Part shown: piece after piece, positions 27,683 to 37,346 of the stretch
How positions within the stretch are numbered: the stretch's first letter is position 1
Layout: each line of letters starts with the position of its first letter
Origin: Caldilineaceae bacterium
GTDB lineage: Bacteria > Chloroflexota > Anaerolineae > Caldilineales > Caldilineaceae
Reading direction: 5' to 3'
DNA: 64,000 nucleotides
NCBI GenBank assembly: GCA_022827195.1
Contig: JAJDTL010000024.1
Location: forward strand, 62,001-126,000
The notes under the pieces: generated by a model
Seen by the model: only the letters and a program-made list of their open reading frames with translations
Told to the model about the DNA's origin: nothing
The model's database searches: none
Position numbers and translations under genes: made by a program

Positions 27683-27713
27683 GTTGGATTCTCCTGAGCT
27701 GATCGACGACGGG

Positions 27714-28766
27714 TTATGGGTGGGCAGCGGGTGAAATCTGTGCGTCGAGCGTTCCGGTCAGCTGCAGCTCGTGGGCGCGGTGGCAGCTGACGGCGTGGCC
27801 GGGCGAGATCTCTTCGAGCACGGGTGTCTCTTCGCGGCAGACGTCCTCGGCGTAGCGGCAGCGCGGGTGGAAGTAGCAGCCGGACGGCGGGTTGGACGGA
27901 TCGGCGACCTCACCTTCGAGGATGATTCGCTGCGAGCGCATGCGCGGGTCGGGCTGCGGCACGGCTGAGAGGAGTGCTTCCGTGTAGGGATGTTTGGGCG
28001 ACTCGAAGAGCTCCTTGGTCTCCGCTGTTTCGACGACGCGGCCGACGTACATGACCGCGACGCGGTCGCAGATATGCTTGACGACGCTGAGGTCGTGGGC
28101 GACGAAGAGGTAGGTCAGACCGAGCCGGTTTTGCAGCTCCAGCATCAGGTTGAGGATCTGCGCCTGGACGGAGACGTCGAGCGCGGAGACCGGCTCGTCG
28201 GCGACGACGAGGCTGGGGCTGAGCGCGAGCGCTCGGGCGATACCGATGCGCTGGCGCTGGCCGCCGCTGAAGGCATGGGGAAAACGCTGGAGGAATTCGG
28301 GACGGAGCCCGACCAGGCCGAGCAGCTCCTCCACGCGATCGATGCGCTCCTGGCGGTTGGTGACGCCGTTGACGAGCAGCGGCTCGCCTATAATGTCGAA
28401 TAGGGTCATGCGGGGGTTTAGCGACGAGAAGGGGTCCTGGAAGATCATCTGCATCTGGCGGCGCAAGGGCTGCAGCTCGTCCCGCGAGAGATTGGCGATG
28501 TCGACCATGGCGCCGTCGTCGGTGCGGAAGTGGACCTCGCCATCGGAGGGTTGAAGGGCGCGCACGATGCAACGGGAGGCCGTCGTTTTGCCGCAACCGC
28601 TCTCACCCACGAGGCCGAATGTCTCGCCGCGGTTGACGCTGAAGTCGATGCCGTCAACCGCGCGGACCTGCCCAACAACGCGCTGAAGGAAGCCCTTTCG
28701 AATCGGGAAGTGTTTACGCAACTCTTTGACTTCGAGTAGAACCTGTTCGTCTTGCATATCACTCAT
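27714..28766 (-). CDS. oligopeptide/dipeptide ABC transporter ATPase, OppF/DppF type
   Basis: 350 residues. Walker [10 protein letters not shown] (54-62), signature SGGQRQR (167-173), Walker B VVADEP (187-192). The C-terminal extension typical of Opp ATPases includes the cysteine-containing motif [17 protein letters not shown], which can bind an Fe-S cluster in relatives. It follows OppD by 8 bp. Energises the importer whose permeases are at 30191 and 31382. Confidence 0.95.
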   Translation of the reverse strand: MSDMQDEQVLLEVKELRKHFPIRKGFLQRVVGQVRAVDGIDFSVNRGETFGLVGESGCGKTTASRCIVRALQPSDGEVHFRTDDGAMVDIANLSRDELQPLRRQMQMIFQDPFSSLNPRMTLFDIIGEPLLVNGVTNRQERIDRVEELLGLVGLRPEFLQRFPHAFSGGQRQRIGIARALALSPSLVVADEPVSALDVSVQAQILNLMLELQNRLGLTYLFVAHDLSVVKHICDRVAVMYVGRVVETAETKELFESPKHPYTEALLSAVPQPDPRMRSQRIILEGEVADPSNPPSGCYFHPRCRYAEDVCREETPVLEEISPGHAVSCHRAHELQLTGTLDAQISPAAHP

Positions 28767-28774
28767 GGCAGCAG

Positions 28775-29827
28775 CTAACCGTCCGCGCCGCCCTCCGGCT
28801 CCTGCTCGTCGTGCGGGTGATAGAGAAAACAGCTTACCTGGCGTTCATCGCCCACCGTGTGCAGCTCGGGCTCATGCCGGTCGCAGACTCCTTCAATGAC
28901 GTCAGGGCAGCGCGGGTGGAAAGGGCAGCCGACGGGCCGGTTGTAAGGATGGGGAATGGTGCCGGTAATGGTTGGAAGTTGCACCTTGGGCGTCGAGTGA
29001 ATGCTAGGGATCGAGCGCAGCAGCGACTGCGTGTAGGGATGCTTTGAATCACCGAAGACAGCGTCGACGGGGCCCTCCTCGACGACGCGGCCCAGGTACA
29101 TCACCACGACCTGATCGGCCATCTCCGCGATTACCCCCATGTCGTGGGTGATCAGCATGATTGCCATCCCATTCTGTTCCTGGAGGGAGCGCAGAAGATC
29201 GAGAATCTGCGCCTGGGTAGTCACGTCCAGGGCGGTCGTGGGTTCGTCGGCGATGAGTAGTCTTGGTTCACAGGAGAGCGCGAGCGCAATCAGGGCGCGC
29301 TGACGCAGGCCGCCGCTAAGTTGGAACGGATAGGCGTCAATGGCCCCCTCGGCCCGGGGAATACCTACCAGGCTGAGCAGTTCGACCGCCAACTCGCTGG
29401 CTTCCTGCTTGGTGAGTTTGCGGTGCAGGCGGGCAGCGGCCATTATCTGGTTGCCGATCGTGTGAACGGGGCTGAGCGAGGTCATCGGCTCCTGGAAAAC
29501 GAGCGCGATCTCGGCGCCGCGGATCGAACGCATCTCTCTGCTGCTGTCGCCAAGAGAGGTCAGCGCGATCTCGTGCGCCTGGCCGTTTTCGGATTCGCGG
29601 CGCAGCAGGATTTCCCCTTCGACGATTCGGCCCGGGCGGGGCACGATGCCGAGAATGGAGAGCGCGGTAACGCTCTTGCCGCAACCGCTCTCACCGACGA
29701 TGCCGAGTGTCTGTCCAAGGTGAACGTCGAAGCTGGCGCCATCCACGGCGCGGACCACGCCCTCGTCGGTGAAGAAGCTTGTTTTGAGGTTGCGAACGGA
29801 CAGAATTGGTTTGACGTCGTTCTGCAT
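28775..29827 (-). CDS. oligopeptide/dipeptide ABC transporter ATPase, OppD/DppD type
   Basis: 350 residues. Walker A GESGCGKS (45-52), signature [10 protein letters not shown], Walker [13 protein letters not shown], and the C-terminal [18 protein letters not shown] motif. Partner of the OppF-type ATPase just downstream. It is separated from the permease genes by 363 bp that contain an antitoxin-like remnant, which is unusual in an Opp operon. Confidence 0.95.
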   Translation of the reverse strand: MQNDVKPILSVRNLKTSFFTDEGVVRAVDGASFDVHLGQTLGIVGESGCGKSVTALSILGIVPRPGRIVEGEILLRRESENGQAHEIALTSLGDSSREMRSIRGAEIALVFQEPMTSLSPVHTIGNQIMAAARLHRKLTKQEASELAVELLSLVGIPRAEGAIDAYPFQLSGGLRQRALIALALSCEPRLLIADEPTTALDVTTQAQILDLLRSLQEQNGMAIMLITHDMGVIAEMADQVVVMYLGRVVEEGPVDAVFGDSKHPYTQSLLRSIPSIHSTPKVQLPTITGTIPHPYNRPVGCPFHPRCPDVIEGVCDRHEPELHTVGDERQVSCFLYHPHDEQEPEGGADG

Positions 29828-30006
29828 GGTTGCAGTGGCTAGTGGTCAGTGGCCAGCGACGGGCCTACGTCAGATTCCTCACTTGTTATTTCTTGCGAGG
29901 CAGAGTCGTCGGGATTCCGTATCCTTTGAGTGTTTGTTTGACGGACTCCGACGGCCGGGGACGACTTGCCTCTGGCGACTAACTTGCCCTTGACTCGAAG
30001 AATGGC
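29828..30006. repeat. intergenic stretch with TGGTCAGTGG-type repeat words
   Basis: The part nearest the OppD start (about 29830-29860) reads GCAGTGGCTAGTGGTCAGTGGCCAGCG, built from degenerate GTGG(T/C)(C/A)A words. The same kind of words occurs at 36985-37030. The rest holds no gene that I can support. Confidence 0.35.
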
Positions 30007-30126
30007 TCAAGACAATTGAGCTGCCGTGATTTCGGGAATCCCGCTGAGGTCGATGTCGTCATCTTCCATTTCTATCAGCGCTTTCCAATTCGTCTGCGAA
30101 TCCTTCAATGTAGGGGCTTCGTTCAT
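30007..30126 (-). pseudogene. CopG/BrnA-type antitoxin fragment
   Basis: A 39-codon frame from ATG 30126 reads MNEAPTLKDSQTNWKALIEM then DDDIDLSGIPEITAAQLS before a stop. The string TNWKAL...DDDIDLSGIPEIT closely resembles the N-terminal half of BrnA/CopG-type antitoxins. The ribbon-helix-helix DNA-binding half that should follow is absent. No toxin gene is adjacent. I read it as a truncated, probably dead antitoxin gene inserted within the Opp operon. Confidence 0.4.
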
Positions 30127-30190
30127 CTTTACGGTGGTCTGACTATAGAGAAAGTCTTTTTCATTGCAACGTCGATTCCCACCTGACACA

Positions 30191-31309
30191 TCAAACGCCA
30201 TACGGGTCGGCAGCGTCGCGCAGACCATCGCCCATGAAGTTGAAGGCCAGGGTCACCACGATCACGGGGACGGCCGAGACCAGCAGCCAGGGCGATAGCG
30301 CGACGGCCTCGACATTCTGCACCTGTTGCAGCATGACGCCCCAGCTGATAGCCGGTGGGCGCAGGCCCAATCCCAGATAGCTCAACGCCGTCTCCGCCAG
30401 GATCATGGCCGGGATGGACAGCGTGGCGGCGGCGATGATATGGCTCTGGAAGGAGGGTATCATGTGCCGGAAAATGATGCGCCTGCGGCTGCAACCTGCC
30501 AAGTCCGCGGCCGTCACAAAGTCCTCCTCGCGCAGGGAAAGAAAGCGGCCGCGCACCTCGCGTGCCAACCCTGTCCAGCCGCGTAAGGCGATGACAATCG
30601 TAATGGCAAAGTAGATCTGCTCGACGCTCCATTCGCGGGGAAAGGCGGCGGCCATGCCCATCCACAACGGGATGGTGGGAATCGAACGCAGAATCTCGAT
30701 GAGGCGCTGGATAGTGGAGTCAATCGCGCCGCCATAGAAGCCGGAAATCCCGCCCAACAGCACGCCGAGCACGAGGCTGAGCGCCACCGCCACCAGGCCG
30801 ATGGTGAGCGAAGTGCGGGTCGCGACCATCATGCGCGACCAGACATCGCGCCCCTTTTCGTCCGTGCCAAGCAGGAAGAGTGACTCCGCGGCTGTAGCGC
30901 CCTCGACGCCGATCAGATGGCGGTCCGTGCGGATGAAGCCGAAAAGCTTGTACTTGTAGCCGCGCGCGAAAAAGCGCACTGGCAGCTTATTGTTGGGGTC
31001 TGCCACGTAAACGCGTTTGAAGGTTTTCAGATCACGCTCGCCGGATACTGCGTAGACATGGGGTCGGAAGCTGCCATTGTCGAAGAGGCGTATCGGCTGG
31101 GGCGGCATCAGCAAGCGGTAGGCCTCGGTCGTGTTGGGATCGGTGTAGGCGAGGAAGTCGGCGCCCAGCACGACGACATAGAAGGCGACGACGACAAAGG
31201 TAGCCACCACCGCCACGCGGTGCTTGCGGAAGCGCCACCACATCAGTTGCATCTGACCGGCAACGAAGATCCGCTCCTCGCTGTCGGCAATTGCGTGTTC
31301 TTCGCTCAC
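30191..31309 (-). CDS. peptide-type ABC transporter permease, OppC/DppC
   Basis: 372 residues, GTG start with AGGTG upstream. An N-terminal membrane segment (residues about 33-52) precedes a periplasmic region of about 100 residues, longer than usual. The LLGTDEKGRDVWSRMM motif is the standard OppC signature, followed by five membrane segments and the EAA-type loop AADLAGCSRRRIIFRHMIPS. Forms the channel with the permease at 31382. Confidence 0.93.
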   Translation of the reverse strand: MSEEHAIADSEERIFVAGQMQLMWWRFRKHRVAVVATFVVVAFYVVVLGADFLAYTDPNTTEAYRLLMPPQPIRLFDNGSFRPHVYAVSGERDLKTFKRVYVADPNNKLPVRFFARGYKYKLFGFIRTDRHLIGVEGATAAESLFLLGTDEKGRDVWSRMMVATRTSLTIGLVAVALSLVLGVLLGGISGFYGGAIDSTIQRLIEILRSIPTIPLWMGMAAAFPREWSVEQIYFAITIVIALRGWTGLAREVRGRFLSLREEDFVTAADLAGCSRRRIIFRHMIPSFQSHIIAAATLSIPAMILAETALSYLGLGLRPPAISWGVMLQQVQNVEAVALSPWLLVSAVPVIVVTLAFNFMGDGLRDAADPYGV

Positions 31310-31381
31310 GATTCACCTGTTATGCGCGGCACGCACGGGTGGGTGGGAACCGGCGCCCCGGCACACGCCACTGATTTCCGG

Positions 31382-32374
31382 TTACTGAACCATTCCAAAT
31401 CGGATGCGCGGGTCGATCCACATCAGCAGCAGGTCGGATAAAAATGTGCCGATGACGGTCAGGGCGCCGAGCATCATGACGATTGTCCCCGCCAGGAACA
31501 TGTCCTGGGCGACAAGGGAGCCTAGGAGCAGAGGGCCGAGCGTGGGCAGGCCCAGCACGACGGAGACGATTACGCTGCCCGACAAGATATAGGGCAGAAG
31601 ATAACCGATGGTGCTGGCGAACGGATTCAGGGCCACGCGCACCGGGTATTTCAGGACGAGACTGCGCTCCGACATGCCCGCGGCGCGGGCGGTGATCACG
31701 TATGGTTTGCGCAGTTCATCCAGCAGGTTGGCGCGCATCACGCGGATCAGTTCGGCGGTGCCGCTCAGGCCGATAATGATGGCAGGCAGCGGAAGATGAT
31801 AGAGCAGGTCCTTCACTTTGCCCCAACTCCACGGCTCCAACTGGTATTCGGGCGAGAAGAGCCCGCCGATGTCGGAGTCGAAGAGGGTGAAACCGAGATA
31901 CATCAGCACCAGGGCGAGGAGGAAACTGGGCACCCCCAGCCCGATGAACCCGATGAAGGTGAAGACGTAGTCGCCAACCGAGTACTGGCGCACGGCCGAA
32001 TAGATGCCAATTGGCAGGGCGATGGCCCAGGTCAGAATGATCGCGCCCAGCGAGAGTACCATGGTCATGGCGAGGCGGTCGCCGATCACGTCGAGCACCG
32101 ACTTGCGCCACATCATCGAGGTACCGAAATCGCCGCTGAAGACGCCGCCCATCCATTTGAGGTACTGCACGTACATCGGTCTGTCGAGCGCGTACTGGCG
32201 GCGCAGGGACTCGAAGTGCTGCTCCGAGACGTTGGACTGCGTGGCAGACAGCTGGGCCATGTAGGCGTCGACGAAGTCACCGGGCGGCAGCTGGATGATG
32301 ACGAATGAGAGCACCGTAACCGTCCACAGGGTGAAGATGGCGAGGACAAGTCTCCGGGCGGCGTAGGCGAGCAT
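31382..32374 (-). CDS. peptide-type ABC transporter permease, OppB/DppB
   Basis: 330 residues from ATG 32374, chosen for CGGAG about 6 bases upstream; the frame extends 17 codons further without a ribosome site. N-terminus MLAYAARRLVLAIFTLW is the classical OppB start. PPGDFVDAYM and the cytoplasmic loop TARAAGMSERSLVLKYPVRVALNP are family hallmarks, and six membrane segments are visible. It follows the binding protein by 73 bp. Confidence 0.93.
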   Translation of the reverse strand: MLAYAARRLVLAIFTLWTVTVLSFVIIQLPPGDFVDAYMAQLSATQSNVSEQHFESLRRQYALDRPMYVQYLKWMGGVFSGDFGTSMMWRKSVLDVIGDRLAMTMVLSLGAIILTWAIALPIGIYSAVRQYSVGDYVFTFIGFIGLGVPSFLLALVLMYLGFTLFDSDIGGLFSPEYQLEPWSWGKVKDLLYHLPLPAIIIGLSGTAELIRVMRANLLDELRKPYVITARAAGMSERSLVLKYPVRVALNPFASTIGYLLPYILSGSVIVSVVLGLPTLGPLLLGSLVAQDMFLAGTIVMMLGALTVIGTFLSDLLLMWIDPRIRFGMVQ

Positions 32375-32447
32375 TGGGACTCCGGCGGCTAGAGGCCGGC
32401 AGCCAGGGGGAACTCCCCTGACCACCGGCTCTGCGGTTCAGAACAGA

Positions 32448-34532
32448 CTAATCCTTGAAGTAGTAGGTGGGCGGATGGCTGGTTGCGGGCGTGCGGCAAT
32501 GCTGCGCCGGGCACTGGTTGCGCGGCACATTGCCCAGCCTGTTGCTGGTGACAGCGATGCCTGCGCCCTGGCCGACGGTGCCGATCTGCCAGACCTCATC
32601 GACGACGAGCGACCAGATCTCCTGGGCGAGCTTGTTGCGTTCGTCGCCGCCGACGCCGTAACCCTGGCGGAAGAGATCAAGCGCGTGCTCCATCTCGGGA
32701 TAGGGCGGCGCCATGCCTTCCTCGCCGCCGCTGTTGTACCAGCGGGCGATTTCGGGGCCCATGTAGGCTTCAACAAGGTTGACCGGCAGCACGTGGCGCG
32801 GGTAGAGCCAGAGCGCCGAAGAGCCACCGTTGGTCCAGACTGCGAGCTGATGATTGTTGGCGCGCGACTCGGTCTCGAACAGGCTGCGCTCCTGGATCTT
32901 GAGGTCGGCCCACACGCCGATCGCCGTCCAGTGGTCTTTGATCATCTCAAGCATGCCGTCCCATTCCCAGCCGATGTTGGCGGGAGCGGCAAGTTCGATG
33001 CGCAGCCGGTCGCCGGAGCCGTCGGGTCGCAGGCGCCAGCCTTCGTCATCCTTGGCCTCGAGGCCGACCGAGTCGAGCAGTGCGTTGGCCTGGTCAGGGT
33101 CGAAGGTGGCCCATTTTTCGACGTACTCTTCGCCGGGCGTGGAGGGCAGGCTGGCCGCGATCATGGACGAGCCGGGCACGCCCAGGCCGAGGAAGATGGC
33201 CTCATTGATCTGGTCGCGCCGGATGCCCATCGAGAGCGCGCGGCGGAAGTCACGGTTTTGGATCAGTTTCTGGATTTCGGCGTCCCCGTCGTAGCTGTGA
33301 TTGAAGCTGACAACGTTGTTGTGGAAGAACGCGCGGCTCATGTCGATGCGGTAGTTGCCCTCCTCCATGTTTTCGAGGAAGACGGGCAGTTTCGAGATCG
33401 AAATGTGGCGGGCCTGGTGGTCGTATTCGCCGGCGATGGCGCGCAGCGCCAGCACCTCGCTGTCCTGCGCCAGCGTCACCACGATTTCGTCGATGTAGGG
33501 CAGCTGGTTGCCCTCGGTGTCGACCGCCCAGTAGTAGGGGTTGCGGACCTCGGACCAGACGGCCTCATTTACGGGCGTAACCGTCTTCCACGGCCCCATC
33601 GTCGGCACTTCGGGGTTCTGTGGCAGGTAGGCCATGTAGCTGAACATCTCCAGCCAGCTGTCGAAGCCTTCGGCCTCGGCCTTGGCTGTCACCTCCTCCT
33701 CGGAGGAGTACGCGGGCAGGAACTGGCTCATGTAATGCTTGGGCATGTAGCCGCCGCCGTTCCACGCGCCCTCCGTGTCCGGGCCGACGCCGACTGCGTT
33801 GTGGCCGGCGAGGATGTCCAGGAACAACGGATAGGGCGAGGAGAATGTCCAACGTACCGTGAAGTCGTCGATCGCTTCCAGCAGGCCGACTTCGCCGTCG
33901 ATCACCATCTCATTCGGCGGGGTGGGCCAGATCTCTTCGTTCAGCGCCACGTCCTCGTACCAGAAGAGGATGTCATCGGCGGTGTAGGGGTGGCCGTCAG
34001 ACCACTTGGCGCCGCGGCGCAGATGGAGCGTGTACGTGGTGTGGTCCTCGTTGATCTCCCAGTCTTTGATCAGGCTGGGGATGATCTTGGAGGCATCGTA
34101 GTTCCAGGTGAGCAGACGCGACGAGGAGTTGATCCGCATCAGGTTCTCGCCGTCGGCGGGCCCGGTGAAGCCGCGCCGCCACGTGCCGCCGTACTTCCCG
34201 ATCTCATGCAACGGCTCGATGACGTAGATGTCTGAGGGATCGGGCAGCCGTTCCTCGACGGGCGGCAGCTCGCCCGCGGCCACCATCTCGGCCAGCATCG
34301 GTGCCTCACTGAACTCGGTCGGGAACATCGCCGGGTCGAGAATCACCTCCGGTCCTTCGATCGGCACAATCTGCGGTAACGCCGCTGGGCCTGATGTCTC
34401 CTCTTCCTCGGCTGGGGCCTCGGCCATCTCCTCGGCCGGGGCTTCCGGCGCGGCTGGCGTCCCACAGGCCCCAAGCACAAGGGAAACAACCAGCACGATG
34501 CCCAACAGCCACGAATACTTCGTCCGTTTCAT
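32448..34532 (-). CDS. peptide/oligosaccharide ABC transporter solute-binding protein, family 5
   Basis: 694 residues; AAGGAGG precedes the ATG. Sec lipoprotein signal with Cys23 (LVLGAC) and a long Ala/Glu linker. Family 5 features: LHEIGKYGGTWRRG, YTLHLRRGAKWSDGHPYTADDILFWYED, and DFRRALSMGIRRDQINEA. Larger than typical OppA/DppA (about 540), as in the Chloroflexota-type group. First gene of the transporter operon that runs to 27714. Despite the peptide label, many members bind oligosaccharides, and the GH127-like gene in the same run fits that. Confidence 0.92.
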   Translation of the reverse strand: MKRTKYSWLLGIVLVVSLVLGACGTPAAPEAPAEEMAEAPAEEEETSGPAALPQIVPIEGPEVILDPAMFPTEFSEAPMLAEMVAAGELPPVEERLPDPSDIYVIEPLHEIGKYGGTWRRGFTGPADGENLMRINSSSRLLTWNYDASKIIPSLIKDWEINEDHTTYTLHLRRGAKWSDGHPYTADDILFWYEDVALNEEIWPTPPNEMVIDGEVGLLEAIDDFTVRWTFSSPYPLFLDILAGHNAVGVGPDTEGAWNGGGYMPKHYMSQFLPAYSSEEEVTAKAEAEGFDSWLEMFSYMAYLPQNPEVPTMGPWKTVTPVNEAVWSEVRNPYYWAVDTEGNQLPYIDEIVVTLAQDSEVLALRAIAGEYDHQARHISISKLPVFLENMEEGNYRIDMSRAFFHNNVVSFNHSYDGDAEIQKLIQNRDFRRALSMGIRRDQINEAIFLGLGVPGSSMIAASLPSTPGEEYVEKWATFDPDQANALLDSVGLEAKDDEGWRLRPDGSGDRLRIELAAPANIGWEWDGMLEMIKDHWTAIGVWADLKIQERSLFETESRANNHQLAVWTNGGSSALWLYPRHVLPVNLVEAYMGPEIARWYNSGGEEGMAPPYPEMEHALDLFRQGYGVGGDERNKLAQEIWSLVVDEVWQIGTVGQGAGIAVTSNRLGNVPRNQCPAQHCRTPATSHPPTYYFKD

Positions 34533-34630
34533 CTCTATCCCTCCTTATGGGATGTTGAGTAAGAACTGCGGTTCGTTTCGATGGTTCCACCTCGGGATGG
34601 TTGTCTGGTTGCTAACGGTGGGAATCCCCG

Positions 34631-35099
34631 TCAGGCAAGCGCCTCCTGCTCCTGCCCGCGCGGCACCTTCCGATAGAATTCATCCCACCATGCGGCCCTG
34701 GGCAGGGCCTGGTCGCGCTCAATGATTGCCTGGTAGCGTGCGCGTACCTCCTCGTAGCGCTGCTGCAATTCTTCCATAGATTCGAACTCGGGCAGCAGCC
34801 ATTTGCGGCCGAACTGGGCGTGCAGGACCTCATCGGCCCAGTCGTAGTCCTGGAACGTGATCGAGAGCGGGTCTTCCGCCTTGCGGGCGACCTCGTATTC
34901 GCGCCGCTTGCCGTCCGGCTTCATCAGGCCCTGTTCGACCCCCCAGAGGAGGACCTGGCGGTCTACAGGCTCCAGCTGGGTATTGGGGTACTCGGCGAAG
35001 CTGATCTCGTGCGGCACGGCGGCCCAGTCGGCGCCCGCTCCCAAAGAAGTCCATGCACTCCGCGACTCCAAAGTCCTGCTCTTTGCCACTTTCTCCCAA
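34631..35099 (-). pseudogene. unrecognised gene with a one-base frameshift
   Basis: From TTG 35099 (AAGGG six bases upstream, 8 bp after the NHL gene stop) the frame reads MGESGKEQDFGVAECMDFFG, then shifts. Dropping one G from the GGG run at 35040-35042 joins it to the frame that continues AGADWAAVPHEISFAEYP and runs to 34631. The joined product is about 156 residues. It contains YDWADEVLHAQFGRKWL, an ExxH-like pattern on a helix, and a coiled-coil-like tail (MEELQQRYEEVRARYQ). I do not recognise the family. Either a real mutation or a base-call error explains the shift. Confidence 0.55.
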
Positions 35100-35107
35100 T
35101 CGGTCCC

Positions 35108-36004
35108 TTATACTTTGGCCAGCTTACGCGCTTTGTTGCCGTCGGTGCCGAGCTCGGCCACAAAGACGTTGCCCTTGGAATCGCACCAGATGCCGTGCGG
35201 CATGGTCAGGCCGGTCTCGAAGCCGCGCAGTCGTCCTACGAGCTCGCCCTCCTCGGTGAAGATCGAGACGCCGATCGGCGCCGGCCCTTTGCCGAGCGAG
35301 CCACCCTGTTCGGCGACGTAGACGAGCCCTTCGGGGCTGCAGTAGACATCGCCCGGGCCGTTCACGTCCTCCCACATGGTGATGAACTGGCCCTCGCGAT
35401 CGAAGATCTGGATGCGGCTCGACTCGCGGTCGCAGATGAGGACCCGTCCCTGCGAGTCGATGCCGATGTTATGTACCAGGGCGAACTGTCCCGGCTCCAT
35501 GCCGGAGGTGCCCCAGGAGATTTCGAGGTCGCCTTCGGCCGAGAAGCGGTGGACCTGGCGGTTGCCGTAGCCGTCCGCCGTGAAGATGCAGCCGTCCTCG
35601 GCAATGGCGACGCCGGCCGGCATGTTGAAGGGCGGATCGAGGGTCGTGCCATAGGGCGTGACGGTCATCATGGCCCAGCCGCGGCGGCCGAGCTCAAGCA
35701 GCTTTTCCCCGTGCTGGGTGTGCTTGGTGACGACGTGCTCCTGGCGGTCGGTGACCCATACATAGTCGTCGGCGTCGATATAGATTCCGTGCGGCTCGGT
35801 GAATTCGCCCTCGCCCCAGGATGTGATGAAGTTGCCGGAATCCGCCTCGAAAGCCACAACCGGATGCTTGTGTCGGCAAAAGACGAAGACACGGTCGCGC
35901 GAGTCGATGGCCACGTCGGGCACTGAGCCGAGCGACCAGCCTTCGGGCACTCTCGGCCAGCTATCATCCAATTCGTAGCGAAAATCGCCGTATCCAAGTG
36001 CCAT
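35108..36004 (-). CDS. six-bladed NHL-repeat beta-propeller protein
   Basis: 298 residues with repeated blades of the type GVAIAEDGCIFTADGYGNRQVHRF, NIGIDSQGRVLICDRESSRIQIF and GIWCDSKGNVFVAELG. The number and order of blades resemble the peptidyl-alpha-hydroxyglycine lyase-like and other six-bladed propellers. No signal peptide is seen. AAGAGG-type ribosome site precedes the ATG. It is 49 bp downstream of the SDR gene at 36054. Function unknown; a lyase, lactonase or binding role are all possible. Confidence 0.85.
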   Translation of the reverse strand: MALGYGDFRYELDDSWPRVPEGWSLGSVPDVAIDSRDRVFVFCRHKHPVVAFEADSGNFITSWGEGEFTEPHGIYIDADDYVWVTDRQEHVVTKHTQHGEKLLELGRRGWAMMTVTPYGTTLDPPFNMPAGVAIAEDGCIFTADGYGNRQVHRFSAEGDLEISWGTSGMEPGQFALVHNIGIDSQGRVLICDRESSRIQIFDREGQFITMWEDVNGPGDVYCSPEGLVYVAEQGGSLGKGPAPIGVSIFTEEGELVGRLRGFETGLTMPHGIWCDSKGNVFVAELGTDGNKARKLAKV

Positions 36005-36053
36005 AGTCGGTTTTCCTCTTATGTGGCGCGCGCTTGAGCGCGCAAGGGTAAGT

Positions 36054-36845
36054 TTACTCTTTGCGCCAGCGGTCTTCGGCGCTGTCCACCGGCATGAAGC
36101 CCAGCAGCTCCCAGGCGTACGGCGTGTCGTAGATCTTCCACCTGTTGTTGGACGCGCCGTAAATTATTTCATACTTGATGTTGGGGCGCTCGACGCACGC
36201 GCGGAAGAAGCCCTTGGCGTCGCGATGGCTGAACCAGCTCACCAGCGAGCGGTAATCTTTGCCCGGCCCGTCCCACGGGGGCAGCGTCCCGAGACGGACG
36301 CAGATGACCTCCATCGGGCGCTCGTCGGGCCGGTCGATGTTGGCGCCCTCGGTATAGTAGCGGCCGAGCGACTCGCCGAAGACCTTGGTTGCGCCGTAGC
36401 GGCTGTCCGGTCTCGCGTCATCGTCGCCCTTGACGAGCGGGACGGAAGCCGGATCGAGGCCGTCGAGGCGGCCGGCGACGATCGAGGCGTAGGGCTCGTC
36501 GAATTCGTAGCAGCCCATCACGTGCATCGAGCTGGCGAATATGACGCGGCGCACGCCCGCGTCGTGGGCCGCGTCGAACATTCGCGCCGTAGCGATAAGG
36601 TTGGGGTTGGTCAGTACGTCCCAGCCGATTTCGACCTCGTGGCGCGGGTCTGCTGCCAGGTGGATGACCACGTCGACGCCTTCGAAGATCGGCGGCAGCG
36701 CGGCCGGGTCACAGAGGTCGGCCTGGGTCGAGTTGGGCCAGTCGGAGGGTTTCAGGTCGATGCCGTATACATAGTGGTCGCGGCCGAGTTCGGGCGCGAG
36801 GAAAGTGCCGATGGTACCGCTGATGCCGGTGATCAGAATCTTCAT
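36054..36845 (-). CDS. uronate dehydrogenase-like SDR, copy 1
   Basis: 263 residues. Nucleotide-binding GISGTIGTF (7-15), Ser105 in FASSMHVMG, and catalytic Tyr150-x3-Lys154 (YGATK). SMHVMGCYE, YRSLVSWFSHRDA and IIYGASNNRWKIYD line up with the pattern of bacterial uronate dehydrogenase (Udh), which oxidises D-galacturonate or D-glucuronate with NAD+ to the aldarolactone. It is a close duplicate of the gene at 37347. A consensus promoter lies just upstream (36872-36899). Substrate assignment is inferred. Confidence 0.82.
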   Translation of the reverse strand: MKILITGISGTIGTFLAPELGRDHYVYGIDLKPSDWPNSTQADLCDPAALPPIFEGVDVVIHLAADPRHEVEIGWDVLTNPNLIATARMFDAAHDAGVRRVIFASSMHVMGCYEFDEPYASIVAGRLDGLDPASVPLVKGDDDARPDSRYGATKVFGESLGRYYTEGANIDRPDERPMEVICVRLGTLPPWDGPGKDYRSLVSWFSHRDAKGFFRACVERPNIKYEIIYGASNNRWKIYDTPYAWELLGFMPVDSAEDRWRKE

Positions 36846-36871
36846 TGAGGTCTCCTTGTGGGTCTGCGCAC

Positions 36872-36899
36872 ATTATAGGCGGAACAGGTCGACTGTCAA
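36872..36899 (-). promoter_or_regulatory. consensus sigma-70-type promoter
   Basis: On the - strand, TTGACA (36894-36899) and TATAAT (36872-36877) are separated by 16 bp: both hexamers are perfect. The expected start point is near 36865, giving a leader of about 20 bases with AAGGAG before the ATG at 36845. It should drive the SDR copy 1 and the NHL gene. Confidence 0.85.
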
Positions 36900-37050
36900 A
36901 CGGCCGTCACTCCCGGCTGCAGTCCAGAGTCGACGTGCAAATTCCCTCACCTCACCTAGCAACGGAGTCATTCCCGGCCCCCCCAGTTCCTGACCACTGG
37001 CCACTGACCACTGCCAACTGCCAACCGCCCACTGCCGTTGGACGGCCGGG
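36900..37050. repeat. intergenic stretch with CCACTGNCCA-type words
   Basis: Between the two SDR copies. At about 36985-37030 the + strand reads TGACCACTGGCCACTGACCACTGCCAACTGCC, a run of degenerate 7-8 base words. The reverse-complement form occurs near 29830-29860. No gene seen. Confidence 0.5.
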
Positions 37051-37258
37051 CCGTTCCGGCCCTCCCTTGTGCGGGGTGACACCCCCTGCAACGCCCCCCT
37101 GTAGCTATGCCACCGTGCGTGCGCGTCGCCCGCAGTTCGAATCACGAATCACGGCCGTTCCGGCCCTCCCTTGTGCGGGGTGACACCCCCCGCAACGCCC
37201 CCCTGTAGCTATGCCACCGTGCGTGCGCGTCGCCCGCAGTTCGAATCACGAATCACGA
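37051..37258. repeat. 104-bp tandem direct repeat (two copies)
   Basis: Copy 1 is 37051-37154 and copy 2 is 37155-37258. They differ at a single base in a C-run (CCCCCT versus CCCCCC). Each ends in TTCGAATCACGAATCACG; copy 2 is followed by one more AATCACG heptad. Near-identity points to a recent duplication. Confidence 0.85.
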
Positions 37259-37346
37259 ATCACGGCAGTTCCAGCCCCAGGCCAGAACGAGTCCTGCCGT
37301 CTGTTGAGGCCCCCGCGACAATTCGTCAGCACTGTACTAGCTTTTG

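Noticed and set aside
32475-34235. 586-codon + strand open frame opposite the Opp binding protein
   Set aside because: It is an antisense shadow of a well-supported lipoprotein gene, with long Val/Ala/Asp-rich text typical of GC-rich complementary frames.
37051-37265. CRISPR array
   Set aside because: Two 104-bp near-identical tandem units with no spacer structure do not fit a CRISPR array.
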